Below are positions 1-7,171 of a DNA stretch of 14,386 bases, piece after piece. The DNA comes from Methanoregulaceae archaeon. GTDB taxonomy: Archaea; Halobacteriota; Methanomicrobia; Methanomicrobiales; Methanospirillaceae. Position 1 is the first letter of the stretch; each line of letters opens with the position of its first letter. The DNA lies in NCBI GenBank assembly GCA_013331215.1, contig DUGU01000115.1, positions 1 through 14,386 on the forward strand. The letters run 5' to 3'. The notes beneath the pieces are model-generated. The model worked only from the letters and a program-made list of their open reading frames with translations, was not told the origin of the DNA and made no database searches. The translations under genes and the position numbers were made by a program.

Positions 1-67
1 ATTCACTATGATAATCGGGGCGGTACGCTTTCCGCCGTCCCGCGCCCTTCCCCACGGGAGATGCACC

Positions 68-1444
68 GTGAGACCGTTCATGAAATCCGTCTTCCTCCTC
101 TTCGCTGTCGTCGGCCTCTGCGTCTGCGCCGTTCAGGCAGCCACGCCGGCCGCGACATGGGGCGCGTCCCAGACCGTCAGGGCTTCCTCCTCGCTGGCGG
201 TGGCGCAGTCGACCCTCCCGACGGTGGCCGGCGTGTCCGCCGATATAACTTCCACGGCCGTTTCGAAGGCCGCAACGCAGACCTCCCGGTCTGCGACATC
301 GCCGACCGTCCGCACGGCGACACCACGCCCCTCTACGACCGCCGCGAGGACCACCGCGGCGCCGACGAAGGCGACCACGCCACAGCCATCGATGACCGTC
401 ACGAGCAGAACGACGGAGGCTCCGACGGAGGACATCCCCGCCCCAACGGCCGAACAGAACCTGACGGTGCCCTCGCCGACGGACTCTCCGAACGCCACGT
501 TCTCCACGCCCTGGCCGAACGCCACGACGTATGAATACTACTACCCGACAGAATACCGGACGCAAGACATCGATCCGGGGATGACGCCCTACACCGGTCC
601 GACTCTGCTGGAAACCATCGAACCGACCCCGACCTGGGAGGTTCCGGCCAACCTCACGAACGTAACGCCGACGGACCCGCAGGTGGCGATGCCGTACATC
701 ACGGCAGAGGTGGTTGAGTCGCCGACGTTCGAGATTCCGCCCGGCGCGTACGGAGTCGAGCCGGTCCCGAGCCCGACCGAGACTGAGGCGCCGTTCCCGA
801 TCTCCGGACCTCAGGACGTCGCAGGCTCGTCGTTTCTGCCGCGCTGGCTGAGCTATCTGCTCTTTATCTTCCTCGGGATCTCGGGCGTGGCCGGCATTGC
901 GCTGGTCGGATCGTACGCCGGCCTCGGGCCGTCAGGAGAGCCCGCTGTCGGGATCGCATCCACGCGTTCTGCCCCGTCCCAAGCGAGAGAGGTACGCCTG
1001 CTACAGCCCGGCGCGCCCGAGCCCACGATGGAACAGCAGGTACTGATAGACCGAATCGAGCGTTTCGTGCCGCAGTCGATGCATGTCGAGCGCCTCGGGC
1101 GGAACCTGTTGCGATTCGAGCACGGCGCGCAGGCCAGCGCACAGGACCGCTCCATCCGGCTCGGTAGGCTCCTCATCTTCTCCGCCATCCCGTCGGCGCC
1201 GGTACCTGCGCCGGCAACGGCCTGGGCACGGACTCACGGATTCCGAGTCCTCGCTGTCGACGGCTCCGGCATGGCCCTCGTGATGCCGGCTCTCTCGAAC
1301 GGGGGCCGCAGTGTCCTCGGCGTTCTCCCCGTCGGCGAGATGGTCGAGGGCGCGAGTCCGGTCCCGATGCCGGTTCTGCCCGGGGAGAGCGATCGGGGCG
1401 TAGTGTCCCGCTCGGCCTCAACGGCGGGCACGGGTATTCTCTAG
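68..1444 (+). CDS. Single-pass membrane protein with Thr/Ser/Pro-rich ectodomain, function unknown
   Basis: I do not recognise a family. The GTG at 68 is preferred because GGGAG lies at 56-60 with a 7-nt spacer; the ATG at 80 is in frame but has poor spacing, and the ATG at 8 would place untypical residues before the signal peptide. The 458-residue product begins with a signal peptide (about residues 1-24, ending VQA). A low-complexity Thr/Ser/Pro/Ala stretch follows to about residue 255, with several N-glycosylation sequons (NLT, NAT, NVT) and a tyrosine-rich patch (YEYYYP). One hydrophobic membrane segment lies at about 260-287. The C-terminal ~170 residues should be cytoplasmic and include a more ordered part (MEQQVLIDRIERFVP onward) of unknown fold. 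The predicted topology is N-terminus outside, C-terminus inside, which fits a surface stalk or sensor-like protein, but that is inference. It is convergent with kup, with stop codons 21 bp apart. The coding call is strong; the function is open. Confidence 0.8.
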   Translation: MRPFMKSVFLLFAVVGLCVCAVQAATPAATWGASQTVRASSSLAVAQSTLPTVAGVSADITSTAVSKAATQTSRSATSPTVRTATPRPSTTAARTTAAPTKATTPQPSMTVTSRTTEAPTEDIPAPTAEQNLTVPSPTDSPNATFSTPWPNATTYEYYYPTEYRTQDIDPGMTPYTGPTLLETIEPTPTWEVPANLTNVTPTDPQVAMPYITAEVVESPTFEIPPGAYGVEPVPSPTETEAPFPISGPQDVAGSSFLPRWLSYLLFIFLGISGVAGIALVGSYAGLGPSGEPAVGIASTRSAPSQAREVRLLQPGAPEPTMEQQVLIDRIERFVPQSMHVERLGRNLLRFEHGAQASAQDRSIRLGRLLIFSAIPSAPVPAPATAWARTHGFRVLAVDGSGMALVMPALSNGGRSVLGVLPVGEMVEGASPVPMPVLPGESDRGVVSRSASTAGTGIL

Positions 1445-1470
1445 GCCGGCACATCGCGGCCGGATCTAGA
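1441..1470. terminator. Imperfect inverted repeat between convergent stop codons
   Basis: The 21-bp gap between two convergent genes, together with both TAG stops, forms an imperfect inverted repeat. CTAG-G-CCGG on the left pairs with CCGG-AT-CTAG on the right across a loop of about 10 nt. Both genes end inside the CTAG arms. It may act as a shared two-way terminator, but no T-run follows on either strand, so the call is weak. Confidence 0.25.
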
Positions 1471-3346
1471 GCTCGACCCGCGTAACTACGCCGTGGATCC
1501 GGTTCGCCGGCAGTTTGTAGAACTGGACAAACGACGGCGAGAGTCGTTTGATCAGGGCGAAGACCTTCCAGACGATGTTCGTCGAGACGATCTCGTCGAG
1601 GCCGTAGAAGATCGTCTTTTCCTGGATGCCGGCCTCCCTGAAGATCGCAACCACGTCGAGCATCTCGAGGTATCCCGAACGCACCTCAAAGAGCCGGATG
1701 CCCGGCACCGGGCTTTTTCTGAACTCCCACGAGATCCCGAATGGGCGGTCGAGAGTCCTGATCGAGACGAGGACGTTGTCCTCGTAGATGATATTGTTCT
1801 CGAATATGGTCAGGCCGACATACGGCGGCACCTGCTGAAAGTCGCGCGCGAAGAAGAGTGCCGTCCCCTCGATCTTCGGCTTGGCCGCGTAGACCTCCCG
1901 GAAATCGTTCAGGAACCGCTGGAATGGGATCGGCTGGAGGTACCGGTAGATCCGCTTCTGGCCGAAGTGAAAGATCACGATGATCGAGAACGGGACCGCG
2001 GCGAGGACGAGGGACCAGTAAGCCCCTGCGGGCAGCTTGGTCAGGGTCGCGAGCAGGAACGTGATATCGATCATCGTGATCCCCGCGGCGATGAGGGCTT
2101 TGCCGCGGTGGCCGCGCAGGAAGAGGATGCTCGTGATCAGGGTGCCGGTCAGGGCCATATCCCCGGTGACGGCGAGACCGTACGCGGCAGCGAGGTTCGA
2201 GGAGGCTTTGAAGACGACCATAACGAGGAGAACGGCCACGAGCAGGAGCCAGTTTACGATATCAATGTAGATCTGCGACCGGAGCTCGCTTGAGGTATAA
2301 TCGATCTTCAAGATCGGCAGGATCCGGGTCGTGATCCCCTGGTAGACGATCGAGAAGATCCCGCTGATCATGGCCTGCGATGCGATCACCGTCGCAGCGA
2401 TAGAGAGCACGAGAAGAGGAATGTAGACGAGCGGGGCCTGGGCGTAGAACATCTCGAAGAGGAGGTTGCCCGGCTGCTGGTGCCGGAGCAGGAAGGCCCC
2501 CTGACCGAGGTAGTTGATCACAAGCGCCACGAAGACAAATGCCCACGCCCGCCGGATCGGGGCGCCCCCGAGGTGGCCCATATCGGCGTAGAGAGCTTCG
2601 CCGCCGGTCGCGCAGAGGATCACCGACGAGAGGACGAAGAAGCCGGCAATCCCATGGCCGCCGAGGAAGGCGATGCCGGCGAGCGGGTTGAATGCGCCGA
2701 CCATGAACGGAGCCTGGACGAGTGAGACGAGGCCGGAGAGGGTCAGTACCACGAACCAGACGACCATGATCGGCCCGAACGTGAAAGCGACACGTTCGGT
2801 GCCGCGGCGCTGAAAGGAGAAGAGGAGTATGGCGATGACAGCGGCGATCAGGATGAGTGTGCCCTGGGCAAGCCCTTCGAGGCCTGGGATCAGCTCGAGC
2901 CCCTCGACAGCCGAGAGGATGCTGATGGCAGGGGTGATCACGCCGTCGCCCATCAGGAGCGAGATGCCAAGGATGGTTACGAGCGTGACGAAACTCGCGG
3001 TCCGACCTTTCCGAAGGAGCGGGATGAGAAGCTCGCGGAGCACGATGGTTCCACCTTCTCCCTTTTTGCCAAGGCTCATGGCGAGCCACGCGTACTGGCC
3101 CGTGATGATCAGGATGAGCGTCCAGATAATCAGGGAGAGGACGCCGAGGATGTTCTGCTCGGTCGGAGGCGTCGTGAGGAAGATGACGGCCAGCGTGTAG
3201 ATCGGGCTCGTACCGATGTCGCCGAAGACCAGCCCCATCGATTTGACGACGCTCCCGACATTCACCTCGCGGCCGTTCTCCGCCGCCGACTGCTTGGTCT
3301 CGGTCCGCCGGGCCGAGAGCAGGGCATCGTCCCTTCCCCCTCTCAT
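1466..3346 (-). CDS. kup: Kup-family potassium uptake transporter
   Basis: This is a K+ uptake permease of the KUP/HAK/KT family (K_trans), which imports potassium across the cell membrane, in known members usually with protons. The family N-terminal signature FGDIGTSPIY lies at residues 41-50. About twelve hydrophobic segments follow, then the usual soluble C-terminal region (about residue 480 onward), ending VVTRVEL. The ATG at 3346 gives 626 residues, close to the 622 of E. coli Kup. The longer open frame back to 3460 is rejected because it runs through the promoter palindrome at 3372-3387. A G-run (GGGGGGA) sits only 2 nt before the start, so translation may use a very short leader. The residues before the signature (1-35) are charged and variable. 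The gene stands alone on this strand; a role in osmotic or ionic balance is inferred from the family. Confidence 0.95.
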   Translation of the reverse strand: MRGGRDDALLSARRTETKQSAAENGREVNVGSVVKSMGLVFGDIGTSPIYTLAVIFLTTPPTEQNILGVLSLIIWTLILIITGQYAWLAMSLGKKGEGGTIVLRELLIPLLRKGRTASFVTLVTILGISLLMGDGVITPAISILSAVEGLELIPGLEGLAQGTLILIAAVIAILLFSFQRRGTERVAFTFGPIMVVWFVVLTLSGLVSLVQAPFMVGAFNPLAGIAFLGGHGIAGFFVLSSVILCATGGEALYADMGHLGGAPIRRAWAFVFVALVINYLGQGAFLLRHQQPGNLLFEMFYAQAPLVYIPLLVLSIAATVIASQAMISGIFSIVYQGITTRILPILKIDYTSSELRSQIYIDIVNWLLLVAVLLVMVVFKASSNLAAAYGLAVTGDMALTGTLITSILFLRGHRGKALIAAGITMIDITFLLATLTKLPAGAYWSLVLAAVPFSIIVIFHFGQKRIYRYLQPIPFQRFLNDFREVYAAKPKIEGTALFFARDFQQVPPYVGLTIFENNIIYEDNVLVSIRTLDRPFGISWEFRKSPVPGIRLFEVRSGYLEMLDVVAIFREAGIQEKTIFYGLDEIVSTNIVWKVFALIKRLSPSFVQFYKLPANRIHGVVTRVEL

Positions 3347-3371
3347 TTCCCCCCGTACACTATGCCGGGAC

Positions 3372-3387
3372 CGGGTATTAATACCCG
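3372..3387 (-). promoter_or_regulatory. Perfect 16-bp palindrome with probable kup TATA box
   Basis: CGGGTATTAATACCCG is a perfect palindrome 25 bp upstream of the kup start. Its TATTAATA core fits an archaeal TATA box, which would put transcription start roughly 8 nt before the ATG. The symmetry also suggests an operator for a dimeric repressor competing with TBP, but no regulator is known here. Being symmetric, it could also fire towards the S-layer gene, though that start codon is about 290 bp away. Confidence 0.5.
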
Positions 3388-3596
3388 ACATGAAGGATCG
3401 CGGTCGATCCGCGTGGCGGGACCGCGGCCCCTGCCGCACCTGCCCGGCCGTGACGAGCAAAAGCCTCCCCGGAAGCCGGCATCCCGACAGGCAGATACCG
3501 AATCCAATATTTTACGCGGATATATGGGCCACATGGACATGAAATGACGCTCCGCCCATCCATTTTCTCCGAATTCCTCCGATGCGTTTGAGAAGG

Positions 3597-3604
3597 TTTT
3601 TAAA
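3597..3604 (+). promoter_or_regulatory. Probable TATA box of the S-layer gene
   Basis: TTTTTAAA follows a purine-rich stretch (GAGAAGG) that could serve as a BRE. With normal archaeal spacing, transcription would start near 3625-3630, giving a leader of about 50 nt before the ATG at 3679. AT-rich boxes further upstream (around 3505 and 3520) are alternatives. Confidence 0.4.
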
Positions 3605-3648
3605 GAAAGAATGCTGATTTTTGAGAGGTATCTTACTGCTGTATCATG

Positions 3649-3665
3649 CGTAATGAACCATTACG
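3649..3665 (+). promoter_or_regulatory. Perfect hairpin in the S-layer mRNA leader, next to the ribosome binding site
   Basis: CGTAATG, a 3-nt AAC loop, and CATTACG form a perfect 7-bp stem. It ends 3 nt before the AGGTGA ribosome binding site (3669-3674). It could stabilise the 5' end of an abundant mRNA or tune ribosome access; both roles are inference. Confidence 0.45.
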
Positions 3666-3678
3666 AGTAGGTGAATTC

Positions 3679-6600
3679 ATGAGATTTACGAAGCATCTGG
3701 CACTGTTCTTCATGCTCTCCCTCGCAGTCGTCGGACTGGCGAGCGCAGCGGGCGTGGGAACATTTTCTCTCGAGCAGACAAAGTCTGCCGACGTGGGCCA
3801 GATTGGCGTTGCAACCCTTTACATGGACAACACGTGGCAGCCGCAGGCTGACGACGTGTGGGTCACTGCGAAGTGGGACGGCGCCGTTCTTGGCTACATC
3901 AGCACTGACTGGAAGGTCGGGAACTCCGTTTCGGCAACGCCGAACGGCACGAACTCGCTCTTCCTCCAGATGGCTGACCTGACGAACAAGTATGGCAACG
4001 GCAAGATCGCCATCGCTGACATCAACTTCAAGCCGCTCACGACGGGCTCCTCGCCGCTGACGGTGACGATCGATCATGTCCGCGGTCACACCGGTGTCGA
4101 CGAGACGAACTTCACCGACATGACGGCGTCGGCCGTCGCGACGCAGGGCACCTTCGCGGTGGGCGGCAACGTCACCCCGACGCTCACGGTTCCGACCGTC
4201 GTCACGCCGACAGGCAACGTCACGGTGACGCCGACGGGCAATGTCACGGTGACGCCGACGGGCAATGTCACGCCGACGGTGCCGACGGTCGTTCCGACGG
4301 GCATTCCTGTTGGGAACCCCAAGGCGATCCTGAAGGCGGGCGACACGGTCTTCATCGGCGAGTATGGTCTTGACCTCTCGGCGCTGGGCGTTGCCGACGG
4401 CACGACCCTGGGCTGGTTCCAGGCCGGGTCGAACGTCGCGACGAGTTCGCCTGACGACACGCTGATCGTCTCGAGCGCGAAGGCGTTCAACGTCGTTCCG
4501 GGAACCCGTGCGGGTGCCTGGTACAACCTGAACAACAACCGTGCCCTGGCCATCAACGTCAAGGACCCCTCGCTCAACGTGCGCGTCTGGGACGTGCAGT
4601 CCAACAAGGATGTTACGGGCAAGACCGTGACGGCCGGCCGGCTGCTCTCGTTCCGCATTGACTCGAACCTCGACTCCGTCTACTCGCAGCGCGGTACCGC
4701 CGCGGGCGTGACGATCAAGGTCAAGGACAAGGCGGGCAACGTCTACGCGTCGCTGATCGACAACACGGGCGCCCAGAACAGCCTCGTCGTTCCGGTCACC
4801 TCGTCCTCGATGCTCGTTGCGGGCAAGGGCACCAACGCCTCGATGTGGGACACGGCCAACGCGAACTACAAGACGGGCGAGTACAAGGTCTGGGCCGAGT
4901 CGAACCTGAACGGGATCAAGGACAACTACAAGGACCCGTCGGGTGCTGACTACACCGGCAAGACCATCACGAGCCAGTACAGCCTGACCATCGGCCAGGA
5001 CGTGCTGACGCTTGTCGCGAACACCGACGTCGCGGTCGTTCGGAACAACGACTTCGCCGTGACCATCACGGGCCGGCCGAACCAGGCGTACAACCTCTGG
5101 CTCTCCGGCACGAGCGACATGGGTGGCTCGGGCAACCAGCCGCCGCTGATCAAGGAAGGTCAGACGGGCGCGAACCTCTCCGACCCCGCGACGGGCACGT
5201 ATGTCTTCGACAGCACGGGCCGCACGGTCGCGGAGGATGTCCCGGTCGCCCCGGCCAACACCACGAACCCGTGGTATGCCAAGGTCACGACCGACGACAA
5301 CGGCAAGCGCACGATCGGTTTCTCGACCGATGCGAACACCAAGGACAAGACCTACACGCTCCGTGTTCAGTGGACGGACCCGGCAACGGGGAACTTCAAG
5401 TATGACACGGTGAAGGTCGAAGTCGTCAAGGGCGCGGTCACGATCAAGACGAGCGGCAACGCGTCGTTCTTCCTGGGCGAAGAGATCACGCTCTCGGGCA
5501 CGGACACCGACTCCGAGACGATCCACCTGTTCATCACCGGTCCGAACCTGCCGAGCGGCGGGGCGAACCTCGCGGACCTGCTGCCGGTCGTCGATGGTGA
5601 CGTAGCAACCTTCACCACGGAGAACGTCGCTGCGGACAACACGTGGGAGTACAAGTGGGCGACGGCGAACCTGAACGTGGACGCCGGGTCGTACACCATC
5701 TACGCCGTTGCGACGCCGAACAACCGTGACAACCTCCGGTCGGCCAAGTATGCAACGGCCTCGCTGATCATCAAGAAGCCGTTCGTGACGGCGAACGCCT
5801 CCGCGGCGGTCGTTGCGAAGGGTGACGAGCTCAAGATCACGGGCATTGCCGAGGGCAAGCCGGCGAACCTGGCGGTCTGGCTGTTCGGCACGAACCTGTA
5901 TCTTGCCGACACGGCAACGGTCAAGGACGACAGCACGTATTCGTACACGGTCTCGCGCGGCACGACGCAGAACCTGGCGACAGGCCAGTACTTTGCGGTC
6001 CTCCAGCACCCGATGTACAACGGCATCTTCGATGTGGCCGAGGTCGTTGAGGGCGGTATCACGCGTGTCTACGACACGTCGGGCAACTTCTTCATCGCGG
6101 CCGGTCCGGGCCGTCTGCAGGGCTCCGACGCGGCCAACGCGCTGGTGAACCTGATCAACGGCGCGAACATCGACGACACCTACACCAAGCTGTCGTTCGC
6201 GGTCGAAGAGGCGACCATCAACATCGCGGCGGTCCCCGACAAGCATGTGGGCGACACGTTCGATGTCACGGGCACGACCAACCTCGCCCCGGGGGACAAC
6301 CTCCTGGTGACGATCACGTCGAGCTCGTTCAAGCCGACGGACAAGTCGCAGGCCTCGGGCTTCAGCGGCGTCTCGGGCTCGACACCGGTGGTCAAGGGCG
6401 CACAGGGCAACACGTTCAACTTCACGGTGAACGCGGGCCAGTTCCAGCCTGACACCTACGATGTCAAGGTCGAGTCCGTCGAAGCGGCCTCGAGTTCGAC
6501 CGGGACGTTCAACGTCGTCGCGGGCCAGGGCAACGTTACCGTCGCCCCGACCACGCCGGCATCGAACGTGACGACGAACGTCACGTCGACGGCGGCAACG

Positions 6601-6729
6601 GCGACGGCAGCGACGACGGCGAGCAACGGCACGGCAACGGCCACGCCGACCCGGTCGCCCGGATTCGGTGCGGTCGTGGCCCTCGTCGGCCTCGGCGCAG
6701 TCGCGGTCCTCGTCCTCCGCAGAGAGTAA
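3679..6729 (+). CDS. S-layer-type surface glycoprotein with N-terminal cohesin-like domain, DUF3821-like region and PGF-CTERM anchor
   Basis: Likely a major cell-envelope protein of 1016 residues. The ATG at 3679 is chosen because AGGTGA at 3669-3674 precedes it by 4 nt and a clean signal peptide follows (residues 1-23, ending ASA). Residues about 25-161 resemble a cohesin-type beta-sandwich: a VGQIGVATLYMDN strand, a middle 'VWVTAKWDGAVLGYIS' strand pair, 'GKIAIADINFKPLTTGSSPLTV' and a closing QGTFAV strand. A Thr/Pro linker (165-210) with VTVTPTGN repeats leads to a DUF3821-like region (about 211-440, starting near ILKAGDTVFIGEYGLDLS). Ig-like segments lie at about 441-584, 585-698, 700-843 and 844-948. 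A Thr/Ala/Asn-rich stalk (950-993) ends in PGF (994-996), a hydrophobic helix and RRE, which is the PGF-CTERM signal processed by archaeosortase in known cases. Many NxT/S sequons suggest N-glycosylation. The S-layer role and anchor are well supported; the cohesin assignment rests on pattern matching by eye. Confidence 0.9.
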   Translation: MRFTKHLALFFMLSLAVVGLASAAGVGTFSLEQTKSADVGQIGVATLYMDNTWQPQADDVWVTAKWDGAVLGYISTDWKVGNSVSATPNGTNSLFLQMADLTNKYGNGKIAIADINFKPLTTGSSPLTVTIDHVRGHTGVDETNFTDMTASAVATQGTFAVGGNVTPTLTVPTVVTPTGNVTVTPTGNVTVTPTGNVTPTVPTVVPTGIPVGNPKAILKAGDTVFIGEYGLDLSALGVADGTTLGWFQAGSNVATSSPDDTLIVSSAKAFNVVPGTRAGAWYNLNNNRALAINVKDPSLNVRVWDVQSNKDVTGKTVTAGRLLSFRIDSNLDSVYSQRGTAAGVTIKVKDKAGNVYASLIDNTGAQNSLVVPVTSSSMLVAGKGTNASMWDTANANYKTGEYKVWAESNLNGIKDNYKDPSGADYTGKTITSQYSLTIGQDVLTLVANTDVAVVRNNDFAVTITGRPNQAYNLWLSGTSDMGGSGNQPPLIKEGQTGANLSDPATGTYVFDSTGRTVAEDVPVAPANTTNPWYAKVTTDDNGKRTIGFSTDANTKDKTYTLRVQWTDPATGNFKYDTVKVEVVKGAVTIKTSGNASFFLGEEITLSGTDTDSETIHLFITGPNLPSGGANLADLLPVVDGDVATFTTENVAADNTWEYKWATANLNVDAGSYTIYAVATPNNRDNLRSAKYATASLIIKKPFVTANASAAVVAKGDELKITGIAEGKPANLAVWLFGTNLYLADTATVKDDSTYSYTVSRGTTQNLATGQYFAVLQHPMYNGIFDVAEVVEGGITRVYDTSGNFFIAAGPGRLQGSDAANALVNLINGANIDDTYTKLSFAVEEATINIAAVPDKHVGDTFDVTGTTNLAPGDNLLVTITSSSFKPTDKSQASGFSGVSGSTPVVKGAQGNTFNFTVNAGQFQPDTYDVKVESVEAASSSTGTFNVVAGQGNVTVAPTTPASNVTTNVTSTAATATAATTASNGTATATPTRSPGFGAVVALVGLGAVAVLVLRRE
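4219..4283 (+). repeat. 24-bp in-frame tandem repeats coding VTVTPTGN linker
   Basis: Two near-identical 24-bp units (4219-4242 and 4243-4266) are followed by a partial third unit and preceded by a diverged one. They encode Thr/Pro linker units, each with an NVT sequon. The copy number could change by slippage, altering the distance between the cohesin-like domain and the rest of the S-layer protein. Confidence 0.75.
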
Positions 6730-6737
6730 CCCAATCT

Positions 6738-6750
6738 CCCCTCTTTTTCG
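6738..6750 (+). terminator. Possible T-rich terminator after the S-layer gene
   Basis: A pyrimidine-rich run with five T residues lies about 15 bp after the S-layer stop codon. Archaeal RNA polymerase can terminate at short U-tracts without a strong hairpin. No stable stem is visible before it. Confidence 0.35.
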
Positions 6751-7053
6751 CACCGACAGTCTTCTGCAGGCTCATTGCTCGAGCCCCCGCAAGGACCGTC
6801 CATCATGATGTAAGGCTGACGATCCGCAGCCTCCGATGACACCCCGATCGAAGCCCGATACCCCGGTAATTTTCTTCATAATCGCAGACGCGCATGAATC
6901 CCCTGTACCGGCACGGCGAATGGCCGGCCATCGACAACCGCTCCGGGAAGCAAAAAAACGATTATTCCCGGCACGAATATCTCGCAAGCCCGCTGGCGGG
7001 GATTCATTGAGCGAAGGTCCGCGGACGAATCGGGAATCGCCGTCCCCTCCGGC

Positions 7054-7080
7054 ATTAAATACATAAAGGAGTATATCAAT
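7054..7080 (+). promoter_or_regulatory. AT-rich promoter candidate upstream of the dockerin protein gene
   Basis: ATTAAATACATAAAGG and a second box AGTATATCAA lie in an AT island and could serve as TATA boxes, giving a leader of roughly 70-90 nt. An alternative TTTTATG at 7141-7147 lies about 27 bp before the ATG at 7172 and would give a nearly leaderless transcript. The sequence alone does not decide between them. Confidence 0.35.
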
Positions 7081-7171
7081 CTACGCCCGGAACATCTCCG
7101 TGATTCGTGTCGATTATTACCTTCGGAAATAACACAACTGTTTTATGGGGTGAACTTCAAGTTTAGATCGA

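Larger units (their letters stand above)
3347..3678. other. Divergent intergenic region between kup and the S-layer gene
   Basis: These 332 bp hold no supportable gene. They contain the kup promoter palindrome (3372-3387), a small perfect hairpin (GGATCG, 4-nt loop, CGATCC at 3395-3410), two AT-rich boxes (near 3505-3514 and 3519-3527), a better TATA candidate at 3597-3604, and the S-layer leader hairpin at 3649-3665. The short open frames here are GC-driven or interrupted and match nothing I recognise. Confidence 0.6.
6730..7171. other. 442-bp intergenic region between the S-layer gene and the dockerin protein gene
   Basis: No convincing gene is seen on either strand. The region holds a T5 tract just after the S-layer stop (6744-6748, a possible U-rich archaeal terminator), a 10-bp palindrome CATCATGATG near 6803, a 12-bp palindrome ATGGCCGGCCAT (6920-6931), an inverted repeat CCGGGAA/TTCCCGG (6943-6949 with 6965-6971) whose loop has seven A, and AT-rich boxes at 7054-7080. 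Its base composition is clearly more AT-rich than the flanking genes from about 6950 onward. Confidence 0.5.

Noticed and set aside
1493..2293. A 266-residue plus-strand open frame inside kup
   Set aside because: Charged, repetitive antisense frame; the Kup reading on the other strand has clear membrane segments and motifs.
3646..3678. An upstream in-frame ATG for the S-layer protein
   Set aside because: It lies within the leader region beside the hairpin, and the ATG at 3679 has the proper Shine-Dalgarno and signal peptide.
4219..4283. Short tandem repeats as a possible CRISPR array
   Set aside because: The units are adjacent, in frame and coding for a Thr/Pro linker; there are no spacers.
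3661..6753. A 1030-residue open frame on the minus strand opposite the S-layer gene
   Set aside because: It is Arg/Asp/Val-rich with no recognisable domain and mirrors the strongly biased codon use of the real gene; it has no signal of its own.
6920..6931. 12-bp palindrome ATGGCCGGCCAT as an operator
   Set aside because: GC-rich palindromes of this size are common in such DNA, and no promoter feature lies beside it.
6876..7079. A 67-residue minus-strand frame in the intergenic region before the dockerin gene
   Set aside because: No ribosome binding site, no recognisable family and a composition not distinct from chance.
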